Below, piece by piece: positions 34,543 through 42,245 of a stretch of DNA of 64,000 bases. The translations under genes and the position numbers were made by a program. Source of the stretch: GCA-016699835 sp964543905 (GTDB lineage: Bacteria > Planctomycetota > Phycisphaerae > Phycisphaerales > UBA1924); NCBI GenBank assembly GCA_964543905.1, contig CAZIZO010000006.1, forward strand, positions 1 to 64,000, written 5' to 3'. The notes under the pieces are model-generated. The model was not told the origin of the DNA. It made no database searches and worked only from the letters and a program-made list of their open reading frames with translations. Each line of letters opens with the position of its first letter. Position 1 is the first letter of the stretch.

Positions 34543-35516
34543 GCGAGCACGTCCATGGCGAGGTCGAGGGCGACGGCGGAATGCGTGATGCTGCCGGTGC
34601 TGATGCGGTCGACGCCGGTCGTGGCGATCTCGGGGAGGGTGGCGAGCGTGATGCCGCCCGAGGCTTCGAGTTGGAGCGCGTGGTTCTTGGCATCGCGCAT
34701 CGCGGCGGCGTGGCGGAGTTGTGACGGGCCCATGTTGTCGAGGAGGACGATGTCGATGGTCCCGGGCGGAAGCGTCAGGAGTTCGGCGAACTGGTCGAGG
34801 GAATCGACTTCGACCTCGATGAACTGGAGGGGGTGCTGCGCGATGGAGCGTGCCCGGGCGGCGGCGGCCTGGATGGTGGAGGCGAGTTTGCTCAGGGGCA
34901 CGCCCGCGATGTGATTGTCCTTGATGAGGACGGCATCGTAGAGCCCGATGCGGTGGCCGCACCCGCCGCCGCAGCGCACGGCGTACTTCTCGAGCACGCG
35001 CAGCCCGGGCGTGGTCTTGCGGGTATCAAAGAGCCTGGCTCGCGATCCGGGGGGGAGGGCGGCGACAAACTGGGCGGTGCGGGTGGCGATGCCCGAGAGG
35101 CGAGCGAGGAGGTTGAGGGCCGTGCGCTCGAACTCGAGCATCTCGTCCAAGGGTCCGGCGACTTCGCACAGATTGGTGTGGGCATGGACTCGTGCGCCGT
35201 CGGCAACGTGGAGCGTGGCGGTGCAGGACGGAGCGAGCGTGCGAAGGAGGTCGGGCAGGGCGGCAAGGCCGGCGATGACGCCGGGCGCGCGGGCCACGAT
35301 GTTCGCCCTCGCGGTGATATGCGGCTCTATGCAGGCGGCGGTGGTGATGTCGCCGAGGGATTGGGGCGAGAGGGCTTCGCCCGGGTGGGCGCGGGGCGTG
35401 GTGAGCCCCAGGTCTTCGTCGCGGGCGAGATCGAGGAGGCGCGAGATGAGCCCGGTGGCGTGGAAGTGGGCGTAGAGGTCGGGGAGGGGGAGGGAGTTGA
35501 GGTCGGGTGCGTGCAC
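34539..35516 (-). CDS. nadC: Nicotinate-nucleotide pyrophosphorylase (carboxylating)
   Basis: The start is taken as GTG 35516 (VHAPDLNSLPLPDLYAHFHA). The long upstream extension in frame is Arg/Pro-rich and unlike the family. Landmarks are ALNLLARLSGIATRTAQFV, RLFDTRKTTPGLRVLEKYAV, CGGGCGHRIGLYDAVLIKDN and LEASGGITLATLPEIATTGV. NadC converts quinolinate and PRPP to nicotinate mononucleotide, the committed step of de novo NAD synthesis. nadA and nadB are not in the window. It is coupled to birA and divergent from fabI, with 149 bp between them. Confidence 0.95.
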   Translation of the reverse strand: MHAPDLNSLPLPDLYAHFHATGLISRLLDLARDEDLGLTTPRAHPGEALSPQSLGDITTAACIEPHITARANIVARAPGVIAGLAALPDLLRTLAPSCTATLHVADGARVHAHTNLCEVAGPLDEMLEFERTALNLLARLSGIATRTAQFVAALPPGSRARLFDTRKTTPGLRVLEKYAVRCGGGCGHRIGLYDAVLIKDNHIAGVPLSKLASTIQAAAARARSIAQHPLQFIEVEVDSLDQFAELLTLPPGTIDIVLLDNMGPSQLRHAAAMRDAKNHALQLEASGGITLATLPEIATTGVDRISTGSITHSAVALDLAMDVLA

Positions 35517-35665
35517 GGCGCAGTGTACGCGGCGGGGAGGCCCACTCCCCAGAGTCGCTTCCCTTGGGGAAGGGCCACGTGCCCGAACCCGTCCCGAATC
35601 GTCCGGCGTGCGCGGGCGTGGTATGCTCGCGTGCGCTTCGAGGAGGAGCGCACTGGAGTGCTCCC

Positions 35666-36448
35666 ATGGGATTGCTTGATGGCAAGGTTGGTCTGGTGGT
35701 CGGGATCGCGAACGAGCGGTCATACGCATGGCACATTGCCAAGTCGATCCTTGAACACGGGGGCAAGGTCGCGTTCACGCACTTGCCCGGGGATCGGAAT
35801 GAGCATCGCACCCGTCGGGCGATCAAGGAACTGGGGATCGAGAATCCGTGGCTGGTCCCGATGGACGCGGCCAAGGACGACGAGATCGACGTCGCGTTCG
35901 GAAAGTATGCCGAGGCCTTTGATCGGATGGACTATCTCGTGCACTCGATCGCGTTCGCGGATCGCGATTGCCTGCAGGCGGGCAACTTTGTGAAGACGAC
36001 GCGAGCGCAGTATCTTTCGGCCATCGACATCTCCGCGTACACGCTGGTGGCGATGGCGCAGCGGGCCCGCGCGATGATGGCTCGCACCGGCGGGTGCATC
36101 ATGGCGATGTCCTACTACGGCGCGGAGAAGGTCGTGCCCGGATACAACGTCATGGGCGTGGCGAAGGCGGCTCTGGAAGCGACGGGGCGATACCTCGCGG
36201 CGGAACTTGGGCCGGAGAAGATTCGCGTGAACATCATCTCGGGCGGATACCTCCGCACGCTGGCGGCGAGCGCCGTCGGGGGGACCGACGTGATGGGCGC
36301 CGTCGTGCAAGACAAGGCGCCGCTGCGTCGGAACGTGGAAGGCGCGGACGTGGGGAAGACCGCCGTGTACCTCGCGAGCGATCTGGCGAGCGGGGTGACG
36401 GGCGAGGTGATCTACGTCGATTGCGGGATCAATATCTTGGGAGGATGA
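35666..36448 (+). CDS. fabI: Enoyl-[acyl-carrier-protein] reductase (NADH), FabI type
   Basis: ATG 35666 has a GGAG ribosome site about 8 bases upstream. The 260-residue protein begins MGLLDGKVGLVVGIANERSY, the FabI cofactor loop, followed by YLVHSIAFADR. The catalytic pair is Y160 and K167 in MAMSYYGAEKVVPGYNVMGV-AK (Y-x6-K). The end reads GEVIYVDCGINILGG. FabI reduces trans-2-enoyl-ACP in the last step of each fatty acid elongation cycle. It stands alone: no other fab gene is adjacent. Confidence 0.95.
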   Translation: MGLLDGKVGLVVGIANERSYAWHIAKSILEHGGKVAFTHLPGDRNEHRTRRAIKELGIENPWLVPMDAAKDDEIDVAFGKYAEAFDRMDYLVHSIAFADRDCLQAGNFVKTTRAQYLSAIDISAYTLVAMAQRARAMMARTGGCIMAMSYYGAEKVVPGYNVMGVAKAALEATGRYLAAELGPEKIRVNIISGGYLRTLAASAVGGTDVMGAVVQDKAPLRRNVEGADVGKTAVYLASDLASGVTGEVIYVDCGINILGG

Positions 36449-36650
36449 GCGTGAGCATGCGAGGGGTTGGTTCCCTGGCCCGCGCGAACGGAACCCTCCA
36501 CCCAGACCCCCGCCCTCTCCGAGGGGAAGAACGACGGAACAAGCCCTACCCGTCGGATAGGTGCTCTGGATGAACCGGATGCCCTGGTCGGGGGAGCGAT
36601 GTGTGCGTGATCCCTCATGCACGGGGTGGGCGCGGGTCGATGGTCAAGGC

Positions 36651-36956
36651 ATGTCCGCCTTCGGCACACCGAGTCCAACTCCGATCGGGCAAGCGATCGC
36701 GGCGTTGCCGCAGGCCGAGCGCGTGGTGGCGCGGCCTGCGGAGCGCCGCGCGAGCGCCACGGGAAAACTCTCCCGCAAGGACGAGGACCGCTTCGACGCG
36801 CCGGCGACCGAGGTCGAGGCCAGCGAGGCCCTGCGGCGCCTGAGCAGCAACGAGCAGGAGGACGCGCACGGGGATCATCTCGAGCACCCGGCCTATTCCT
36901 CGAAAGGACAAAGGCGGGCCGACGGCGGCACGCCCAAACTCGATCTCAACGCCTGA
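36651..36956 (+). CDS. Small hydrophilic hypothetical protein (101 aa)
   Basis: Starting MSAFGTPSPTPIGQAIAALP, the protein is highly charged (RKDEDRFDAPATEVEASEAL; SNEQEDAHGDHLEHPAYSS) and ends TPKLDLNA, with no membrane segment. It is probably intrinsically disordered. The start is chosen because the preceding in-frame residues are not protein-like. The ribosome site is weak. It converges on the GHL10-like gene 17 bp away. No family recognised. Confidence 0.6.
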   Translation: MSAFGTPSPTPIGQAIAALPQAERVVARPAERRASATGKLSRKDEDRFDAPATEVEASEALRRLSSNEQEDAHGDHLEHPAYSSKGQRRADGGTPKLDLNA

Positions 36957-36973
36957 GGGCGTGTCTCGCACGT

Positions 36974-38476
36974 TCACTTCGGCGCGGGCGTCTTGGGAGG
37001 GCGACGATCGGGGATGATCTCGACGTCTTCGTAGACCTTGGGCGTGGCGACTTCGTACGCCTTGCGCGGGGTGGCCGTCGTCATGCGGAGCCCCGTCAAC
37101 ACCCGGCGTTCGCCGTTCAGGAGCCCCGAGACGAGGTAATCCCCCGGCACGGGATTCGGAACGCGCCAGATCCTCGAATCCATCGGCCCCAGGAATGGAT
37201 TCATGCGCAACTTGATGGGCGCCGGGCGGCGATCGGGCGAGAACTTCGGATGTGCGGCACGCCCCTGCTCCGCGATCGCGTAGTACGCCGTGAGGGGCTT
37301 GTCGAGCGCGTCGAAGTCCACGCCCCGCAAGTCCAGGATGTGCCCGGCGGTCTGCGACGCTCGCGCGAGATCGAGTCGGGACTGGACATCGTGCCACGTC
37401 GTGTCACGCTCCACGCCGATCACGGCGAGCCCCCACTGCGCGCGTTCCACGAGCATGGGACGAGCCGCGCTCCATGCCGTCGCCAGGTCCGCGGCGGGGA
37501 GCGAAGCGCCCCGGAGCGCGATCTCTTGGGCGGACTTTGACCACAAGCCCCATGGCGCGAGGTCCCGTGCCGCGGGGTCACCCGACAGCGCACCCGACCA
37601 CGACACCACAACATCGGGGCGTGCCTGCCGGACGAGCCCCGCGAGTCGTTCGACCATCGCGGCGCCCTTTTCGGCACGCCACCGGATCCAGGCCGGGTTC
37701 GCCGAGTCCGCGGGCGGATCTTGCCCAAAGTGCTCCTCGGCGAAGGCCTTTTTGGTGGCCTCTTCGTACCCCAGGGTGGGCGAGGGCCATCCCAGGCGAT
37801 CGTCGAACTGGACCCCGTCCAGGTCGTACTTCTCCAGCGCTTCGAGGACGAGATCGCCAACGAACTGGGTCACCTCGGGATGCATCGGGCTGAGCCAACT
37901 CGTCCCGTCGGGGCCTTCCGCCTTGCCCGACGCGTCCCTCGCGAGCCAGGCGGGATGGAGACGTTTGAGGTGAGACTCCGCGCCCGTGGCGGAGGCGAGC
38001 AGACCACCCTCGAACCATGCGACGGCGGCAAGACCTTGGCGATGCGCTTCGAGCACCGCCTCGGCCAAGGGGTCGCGATACTCGCGCCGCTTGGGGTCCG
38101 ACTTCACGTTGGCGGGCGCGGCGTGGATCGCGATCTCGGGAAGCGACGGATCGCGGTCGACGCCGACGGCCTTGCGAAGCACCGCCGACGGAAAGAGCGT
38201 GTACCCGTTGTTCCACGCGGAGATGTAGACGGCGTTCACGCCCGCGTCGCGAAGGCGGCGCATGGTGTCGGCGGTCTTGGCCGACGTCGCGAGCGCGTCG
38301 CCCGACGACAGGGAGAGGCGGACGGCGCGGACTTCGGGTGCCGCCACGGGTGCGGGGCGCGGCGTGGGCGGGAGAGCGGGGTCCGTTGGGGGCGGCGGAA
38401 CGAGTTGCCCGAGCGCGGACGCCGCGAAGAGCACGCTCACGATGATCGAAGACAGAACGACGCGGAGGGTGTGCAT
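36974..38476 (-). CDS. GHL10-type glycoside-hydrolase-like secreted protein
   Basis: A signal peptide (VVLSSIIVSVLFAASALGQ) and Pro-rich linker lead to a TIM-barrel-like domain of about 400 residues. TADTMRRLRDAGVNAVYISA is the first strand-helix, ILRKAVG-type second strands follow, then LAAVAWFEGGLLASATGAES, HPEVTQFVGDLVLEALEKYD and LDGVQFDDRLGWPSPTLGYE. The LDG(V/I)QFDDR motif is characteristic of the GHL10/DUF187 (PF02638) family. These are predicted glycosidases acting on peptidoglycan or polysaccharide. Biochemistry is known only for a few. It is transcribed alone. Confidence 0.82.
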   Translation of the reverse strand: MHTLRVVLSSIIVSVLFAASALGQLVPPPPTDPALPPTPRPAPVAAPEVRAVRLSLSSGDALATSAKTADTMRRLRDAGVNAVYISAWNNGYTLFPSAVLRKAVGVDRDPSLPEIAIHAAPANVKSDPKRREYRDPLAEAVLEAHRQGLAAVAWFEGGLLASATGAESHLKRLHPAWLARDASGKAEGPDGTSWLSPMHPEVTQFVGDLVLEALEKYDLDGVQFDDRLGWPSPTLGYEEATKKAFAEEHFGQDPPADSANPAWIRWRAEKGAAMVERLAGLVRQARPDVVVSWSGALSGDPAARDLAPWGLWSKSAQEIALRGASLPAADLATAWSAARPMLVERAQWGLAVIGVERDTTWHDVQSRLDLARASQTAGHILDLRGVDFDALDKPLTAYYAIAEQGRAAHPKFSPDRRPAPIKLRMNPFLGPMDSRIWRVPNPVPGDYLVSGLLNGERRVLTGLRMTTATPRKAYEVATPKVYEDVEIIPDRRPPKTPAPK

Positions 38477-38575
38477 GGGAGATTCTTGGACGACGAGCGG
38501 AGCCGGATGTCCCCCGGATGTCCCGAGGTGGAAAGACCCGCCGCACCATCGGCGCGCGTGCGGGCACGGTCGGCA

Positions 38576-40132
38576 TTATGTGGCCTTTGGTGACTGGATG
38601 GCCTTTTTGACCTCATCCAGCAGGCGTTCGACCTGGAAGGGCTTGAACAGAACGGCTTGGAGGCCCTCCTGGCTCGCGCGCACGATCGAGTGGTGCGGGT
38701 CATAGCCGAACCCGGTCATCAGGATCACGGGGACCATCCCCATGACGCGTCGGGCGGCGGAGAAGACTTCGTAGCCATTGCGATCGGGCATGCGGATGTC
38801 GCTGATGACCAGGTCAAAGTGCTGGCCCTTCTCGTGGCGCTCGTTGAGGACCTGGATCGCGACGGCGCCATTCTCGCACACGACGACGTCGCAGCCGCGG
38901 TGACGGAGGACGTCGCCGATGATGTGGCGGATCTTGGGCTCGTCGTCCGCGACCAGGACGCGCTTGCCGTGCAGGATGGGATCGGTGGTGGAATCGGCGA
39001 GCGCCTTCTCGACGCCCAGCAGCGTCGTCGGGCCGGCGGCGCAGGCCTTTACCCGTTCCTGGATCGACTCGACGTCGCGCCGGATGCGGCTGAGCGATTC
39101 GATCTCCTCGGTGTCGTTCCCCGCCTTGGCCTGCAGCATCGCGACGATCTGCTGGATGTCGCGGAGCGGCTCCTGGAGTTCATCCGCCACACGCTCGCTG
39201 ACGGAGCGGTTGACGGCGCTGCGCTCGACGACCAGGAGATCGAGCATGTGGAGCGCGAGCGCGACGTACCGCGCGAACATCTCTCCAAGTTGGCGCTCTT
39301 CTTCGCCGAACGCGCTGGGCTGGAGGCTCTCGACATCCATGATGCCGATGACCTTCTCCGAAAGCAAAAGGGGCACGGTCAGTGAAGACCGCGCCCCGGT
39401 GACGCCCGGCAAGAAGAGTTCGTCTTTCGTCACGTCCTGGGCGACGTAACTGCGGCCCGTCGCCGCCACATACCCGCTGATCCCGCACCCTTCCAATCGC
39501 GGGTAGATGTCGAAGAGGTCAAAGTCCGGGGTGAGCCCGCTCCCCATGACGAGTTCGAGTTTGCCCGTCTTCTCGTCGAGCAGGCGGATCGCGAAATGAT
39601 CAAAGTGCAGCAGGTCGTGGGCGACGCGGATGATCTTGGCTTCGAGGAGTTTGAGACGCTCGTGGGCGTTGAGTTTGCGCACGCTCTCCGCGTCCATTCG
39701 CACCATCTCGCTCCCCGCCCGGTCGATCGCGTCGAGTTTGCGGCGAAGCACGTGCACGGCGGAGACGTCCCGCACGGCGACCGCGATGTGGTCCGCCCGC
39801 GCGGGCATCGTGCCGTCAGGCCCGGGCATCCCCACCGGCGAGAGCGAGACCTCGTAGTCGCGACCGTCCAGCGCGAGCGGGGGCAGCGAGCGGGGCGTCG
39901 TCGCGGGCGCGGCGTTCTTTGGAAACAGGCTTGGCGCCTGTTCTCGGCAGAGCGTGCTGATCCGGTTGAGCAGCGAGGGCGACCACGCCTTGAGCGTGTC
40001 GTTGACCCACAGGATCATGCCCTCGCGCGTGGCGATGCAGACCCCTTCGCCGATCGCGTTGAGCAGCGAACCCGCCCAGTCGGACGGGTCCTGCGAAAGC
40101 CCGTGATGTGAGGCACTCTGCGAATCAGCCAT
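38576..40132 (-). CDS. PAS-GAF-receiver protein with degenerate kinase helix
   Basis: Domains in order: a PAS-like N-terminus (LLNAIGEGVCIATREGMILW), a GAF domain (LHFDHFAIRLLDEKTGKLEL; VTGARSSLTVPLLLSEKVIG; IMDVESLQPSAFGEEER), and a helical segment VADELQEPLRDIQQIVAML. The last is a C-terminal receiver (KRVLVADDEPKIRHIIGDVL, phospho-acceptor Asp in LVISDIRMPDRNGYEV, then ILMTGFGY and LFKPF). The helical segment resembles a histidine-kinase dimerisation helix (HELRTPL) with Asp replacing His. There is no ATPase domain, so it cannot phosphorylate itself. It is likely a phosphorylated signalling partner of another kinase. The start is uncertain: ATG 40162 and earlier ATGs are also in frame. Confidence 0.75.
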   Translation of the reverse strand: MADSQSASHHGLSQDPSDWAGSLLNAIGEGVCIATREGMILWVNDTLKAWSPSLLNRISTLCREQAPSLFPKNAAPATTPRSLPPLALDGRDYEVSLSPVGMPGPDGTMPARADHIAVAVRDVSAVHVLRRKLDAIDRAGSEMVRMDAESVRKLNAHERLKLLEAKIIRVAHDLLHFDHFAIRLLDEKTGKLELVMGSGLTPDFDLFDIYPRLEGCGISGYVAATGRSYVAQDVTKDELFLPGVTGARSSLTVPLLLSEKVIGIMDVESLQPSAFGEEERQLGEMFARYVALALHMLDLLVVERSAVNRSVSERVADELQEPLRDIQQIVAMLQAKAGNDTEEIESLSRIRRDVESIQERVKACAAGPTTLLGVEKALADSTTDPILHGKRVLVADDEPKIRHIIGDVLRHRGCDVVVCENGAVAIQVLNERHEKGQHFDLVISDIRMPDRNGYEVFSAARRVMGMVPVILMTGFGYDPHHSIVRASQEGLQAVLFKPFQVERLLDEVKKAIQSPKAT

Positions 40133-40455
40133 CGAGCACGACACTCCCCCAACCTCTTCCATAGCGACGGGCGAGCATAAGCCGGGACCCCGACCCGCGT
40201 TTGTGGGATGGGCGGACGATGCGGGTTGTGCGCCACACCCGGAACCAGCGGGGGCCTGTCCCAGTTCGTCGTTCATCTTGTCTTCTGGCGTTGGCGTCTG
40301 CCTTCCCACGAAATGACGGGAGATGAACTCCCGTTGACCCGACACTCTACGAAGCATCACCCAAATGAGATGCGTATGGATCGGCAATTCCGAGGCCGAT
40401 TCATCGCGACGGCCCGATATTGGGTCAAGGCCCTGCCCTTCGATGACCACCCTCC
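40133..40455. other. Divergent promoter region between signalling and ABC exporter genes
   Basis: These 323 bp separate two divergent genes. The minus-strand frame stays open through most of it, so part may belong to a longer signalling protein, but its residues are low-complexity. A TTGACC at 40335-40340 (plus) could be a -35, but no matching -10 is clear. I see no RNA gene or repeat. Confidence 0.4.
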
Positions 40456-41451
40456 ATGCTTCAGGTTGACCAGGTTCATAAATCGTTCGGGAAGATCCAC
40501 GCTGTCCGAGGCGTGTCCTTTGAACTTGCGCCGGGTCAGGTCACGGGTCTGCTCGGCCCAAACGGCGCCGGCAAGACAACGACGATTCGGATGATGTCAG
40601 GGTATCACGCGCCCGACCGGGGACGTGTCCGGGTCGCGGGGTTTGACACGATCGAGCAATCGCTGGCGGCGCGGCAACGCGTCGGGTATCTCCCGGAATC
40701 GGCCCCGCTCTATCCCGAGATGAAGACCCGCGATTTTCTCGACTATCGCGCGAGGCTGTTCGGGATGTCGCGATCGGCACGCCGACTGGCGATCGACAAG
40801 GCGATCGAGGTGTGCTGGCTCAAGGACGTGCGGAATCGCCGCGTCGGGAAACTGAGCAAGGGCTTCAAGCAGCGGGTCGGGCTTGCCGCCTCGCTGTTGC
40901 ACGATCCACCGGTGCTGATCCTCGACGAGCCGACGAACGGGCTGGACCCGACGCAGATCCAGGAATCTCGAAAACTCATCCGTGATCTCGCGCCCAAGCG
41001 GGTTCTGCTGGTGAGTTCGCACATCCTGGGCGAGGTCGAAAAACTGTGCGATCGCGTCATCATCATGTCCAACGGACAGGTTCGCGCCGATGCGTCCCCG
41101 TCCCGACTGGTGGAGGAAGCGCGAGCGAACCCGACGTACATCGTGCAGTGCAAGCGTGTGCGCCCGGACGATGACGAGCGGGCGTTCAAGGTCTGGAGCA
41201 GCCTGCCGCACGTCGCGAGCGTGGAGCCCAACAAGCCCGAACGATTCTCGACCACCGCGGGCTGGTCGCTGTGGCTGATCACGGCGAAGCCGATCGCACC
41301 GGACCTGCGCGAGCCGATCGCCGCGGGCGCCATGGCGGCGGGGATCCTCGTGCGCGAGTTGCGGCGTGAGACGCCGAGCCTTGAAAAGGTCTTCGTGCGC
41401 CTGATCGAAGGTGGCGAGGCGGACCCTCGTGCAGGAGACGACCGCGGGTAA
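40456..41451 (+). CDS. ABC exporter ATP-binding protein (GldA/NatA-like)
   Basis: The 331-residue protein has Walker A GLLGPNGAGKTTTIRM, the Q-loop region QRVGYLPESAPLYPEMKTRD, signature KLSKGFKQRVGLAASLLHDP, and Walker B VLILDEPTNGLDP, then the H-loop LVSSHILGEVEKLCDRVII. A C-terminal extension of about 100 residues (LEKVFVRLIEGGEADP) is typical of ABC-2 exporters. It heads a three-gene unit with an ABC-2 permease and a GldG-like protein, as in gliding-associated ABC transporters. In non-gliding bacteria this arrangement is also common and its substrate is unknown. Confidence 0.92.
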   Translation: MLQVDQVHKSFGKIHAVRGVSFELAPGQVTGLLGPNGAGKTTTIRMMSGYHAPDRGRVRVAGFDTIEQSLAARQRVGYLPESAPLYPEMKTRDFLDYRARLFGMSRSARRLAIDKAIEVCWLKDVRNRRVGKLSKGFKQRVGLAASLLHDPPVLILDEPTNGLDPTQIQESRKLIRDLAPKRVLLVSSHILGEVEKLCDRVIIMSNGQVRADASPSRLVEEARANPTYIVQCKRVRPDDDERAFKVWSSLPHVASVEPNKPERFSTTAGWSLWLITAKPIAPDLREPIAAGAMAAGILVRELRRETPSLEKVFVRLIEGGEADPRAGDDRG

Positions 41452-41516
41452 GACGCTCCCGTGCCCGGCACGGCTGGGCGGCGAACGAGACAAGGATCGA
41501 ACGTAAACCAGTCGGC

Positions 41517-42239
41517 ATGAAGCACACCCTCACCATTGCCTTCCGCGAACTCAACTCGCTCTTCCGCCTCCCGGCGGGCTGGGTGGTGCTCGCGCTGTAC
41601 GTCTTTCTGTGCGCGGTGGTCTTTGCCATCTCTTGCCTGAAGCCCGGCGAGCCCGCGACGCTCCGCCCCTTCTTCGTGCTCTCCGGGTGGCTGCTGCTGC
41701 CGGTCATTCCCGCCGTCTCGATGCGGCTGATGAGCGAGGAACTCCGCAGCGGAACGATCGAATCGCTGGTGACGGCGCCAGTGACGGACGTCGCGATCAT
41801 CCTCGGAAAGTTCCTCGGCGCCGGGCTTTTTCTGATGGCGATGCTGGTGCCCACGGTGGTGTTCCCGGTCGTGCTGTTCCTCGTGTCGAATCCAACGCCG
41901 GACGTTGGCCCCGTGCTGGCGGGCTACGCGAGCCTGATCTTGCAGGGGCTGCTCTATCTCGCGATCGGGGTTGTCGCCTCGACGCTCACCTCGAACCAGA
42001 CGCTCGCGTTCCTGGCGACCCTCTTTGCCATCATGGCGGTCCTGATGGTCTCCCAACTGGCCGTGGCGTACATCCCCACGGGCTGGCTGTCGTACGTCCA
42101 GCCTTTGCTCGTGGGCCCGAGGATCCTCGACTTCGCCAAGGGCGTCGTTGATACCTCGCACGTGGTCTTCTTCACCACGCTCTCGGCGTGGTTCCTGCTG
42201 GTGGCGATCGTGGTGCTGCATTCGAGGCGGTGGAGGTAA
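41517..42239 (+). CDS. ABC-2 type permease (GldF-like)
   Basis: The 240-residue protein has about six membrane helices (VVLALYVFLCAVVFAISCL; SGWLLLPVIPAVSMRLMSEE; AGLFLMAMLVPTVVFPVVLF; WFLLVAIVVLHSRRWR). The motif MRLMSEELRSGTIESLVTAP is the conserved ABC-2 permease loop, as in GldF. It follows the ATPase gene by 65 bp and precedes the GldG-like gene by 6 bp, so the three are almost certainly one operon. Substrate unknown. Confidence 0.9.
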   Translation: MKHTLTIAFRELNSLFRLPAGWVVLALYVFLCAVVFAISCLKPGEPATLRPFFVLSGWLLLPVIPAVSMRLMSEELRSGTIESLVTAPVTDVAIILGKFLGAGLFLMAMLVPTVVFPVVLFLVSNPTPDVGPVLAGYASLILQGLLYLAIGVVASTLTSNQTLAFLATLFAIMAVLMVSQLAVAYIPTGWLSYVQPLLVGPRILDFAKGVVDTSHVVFFTTLSAWFLLVAIVVLHSRRWR

Positions 42240-42245
42240 GGCGTG

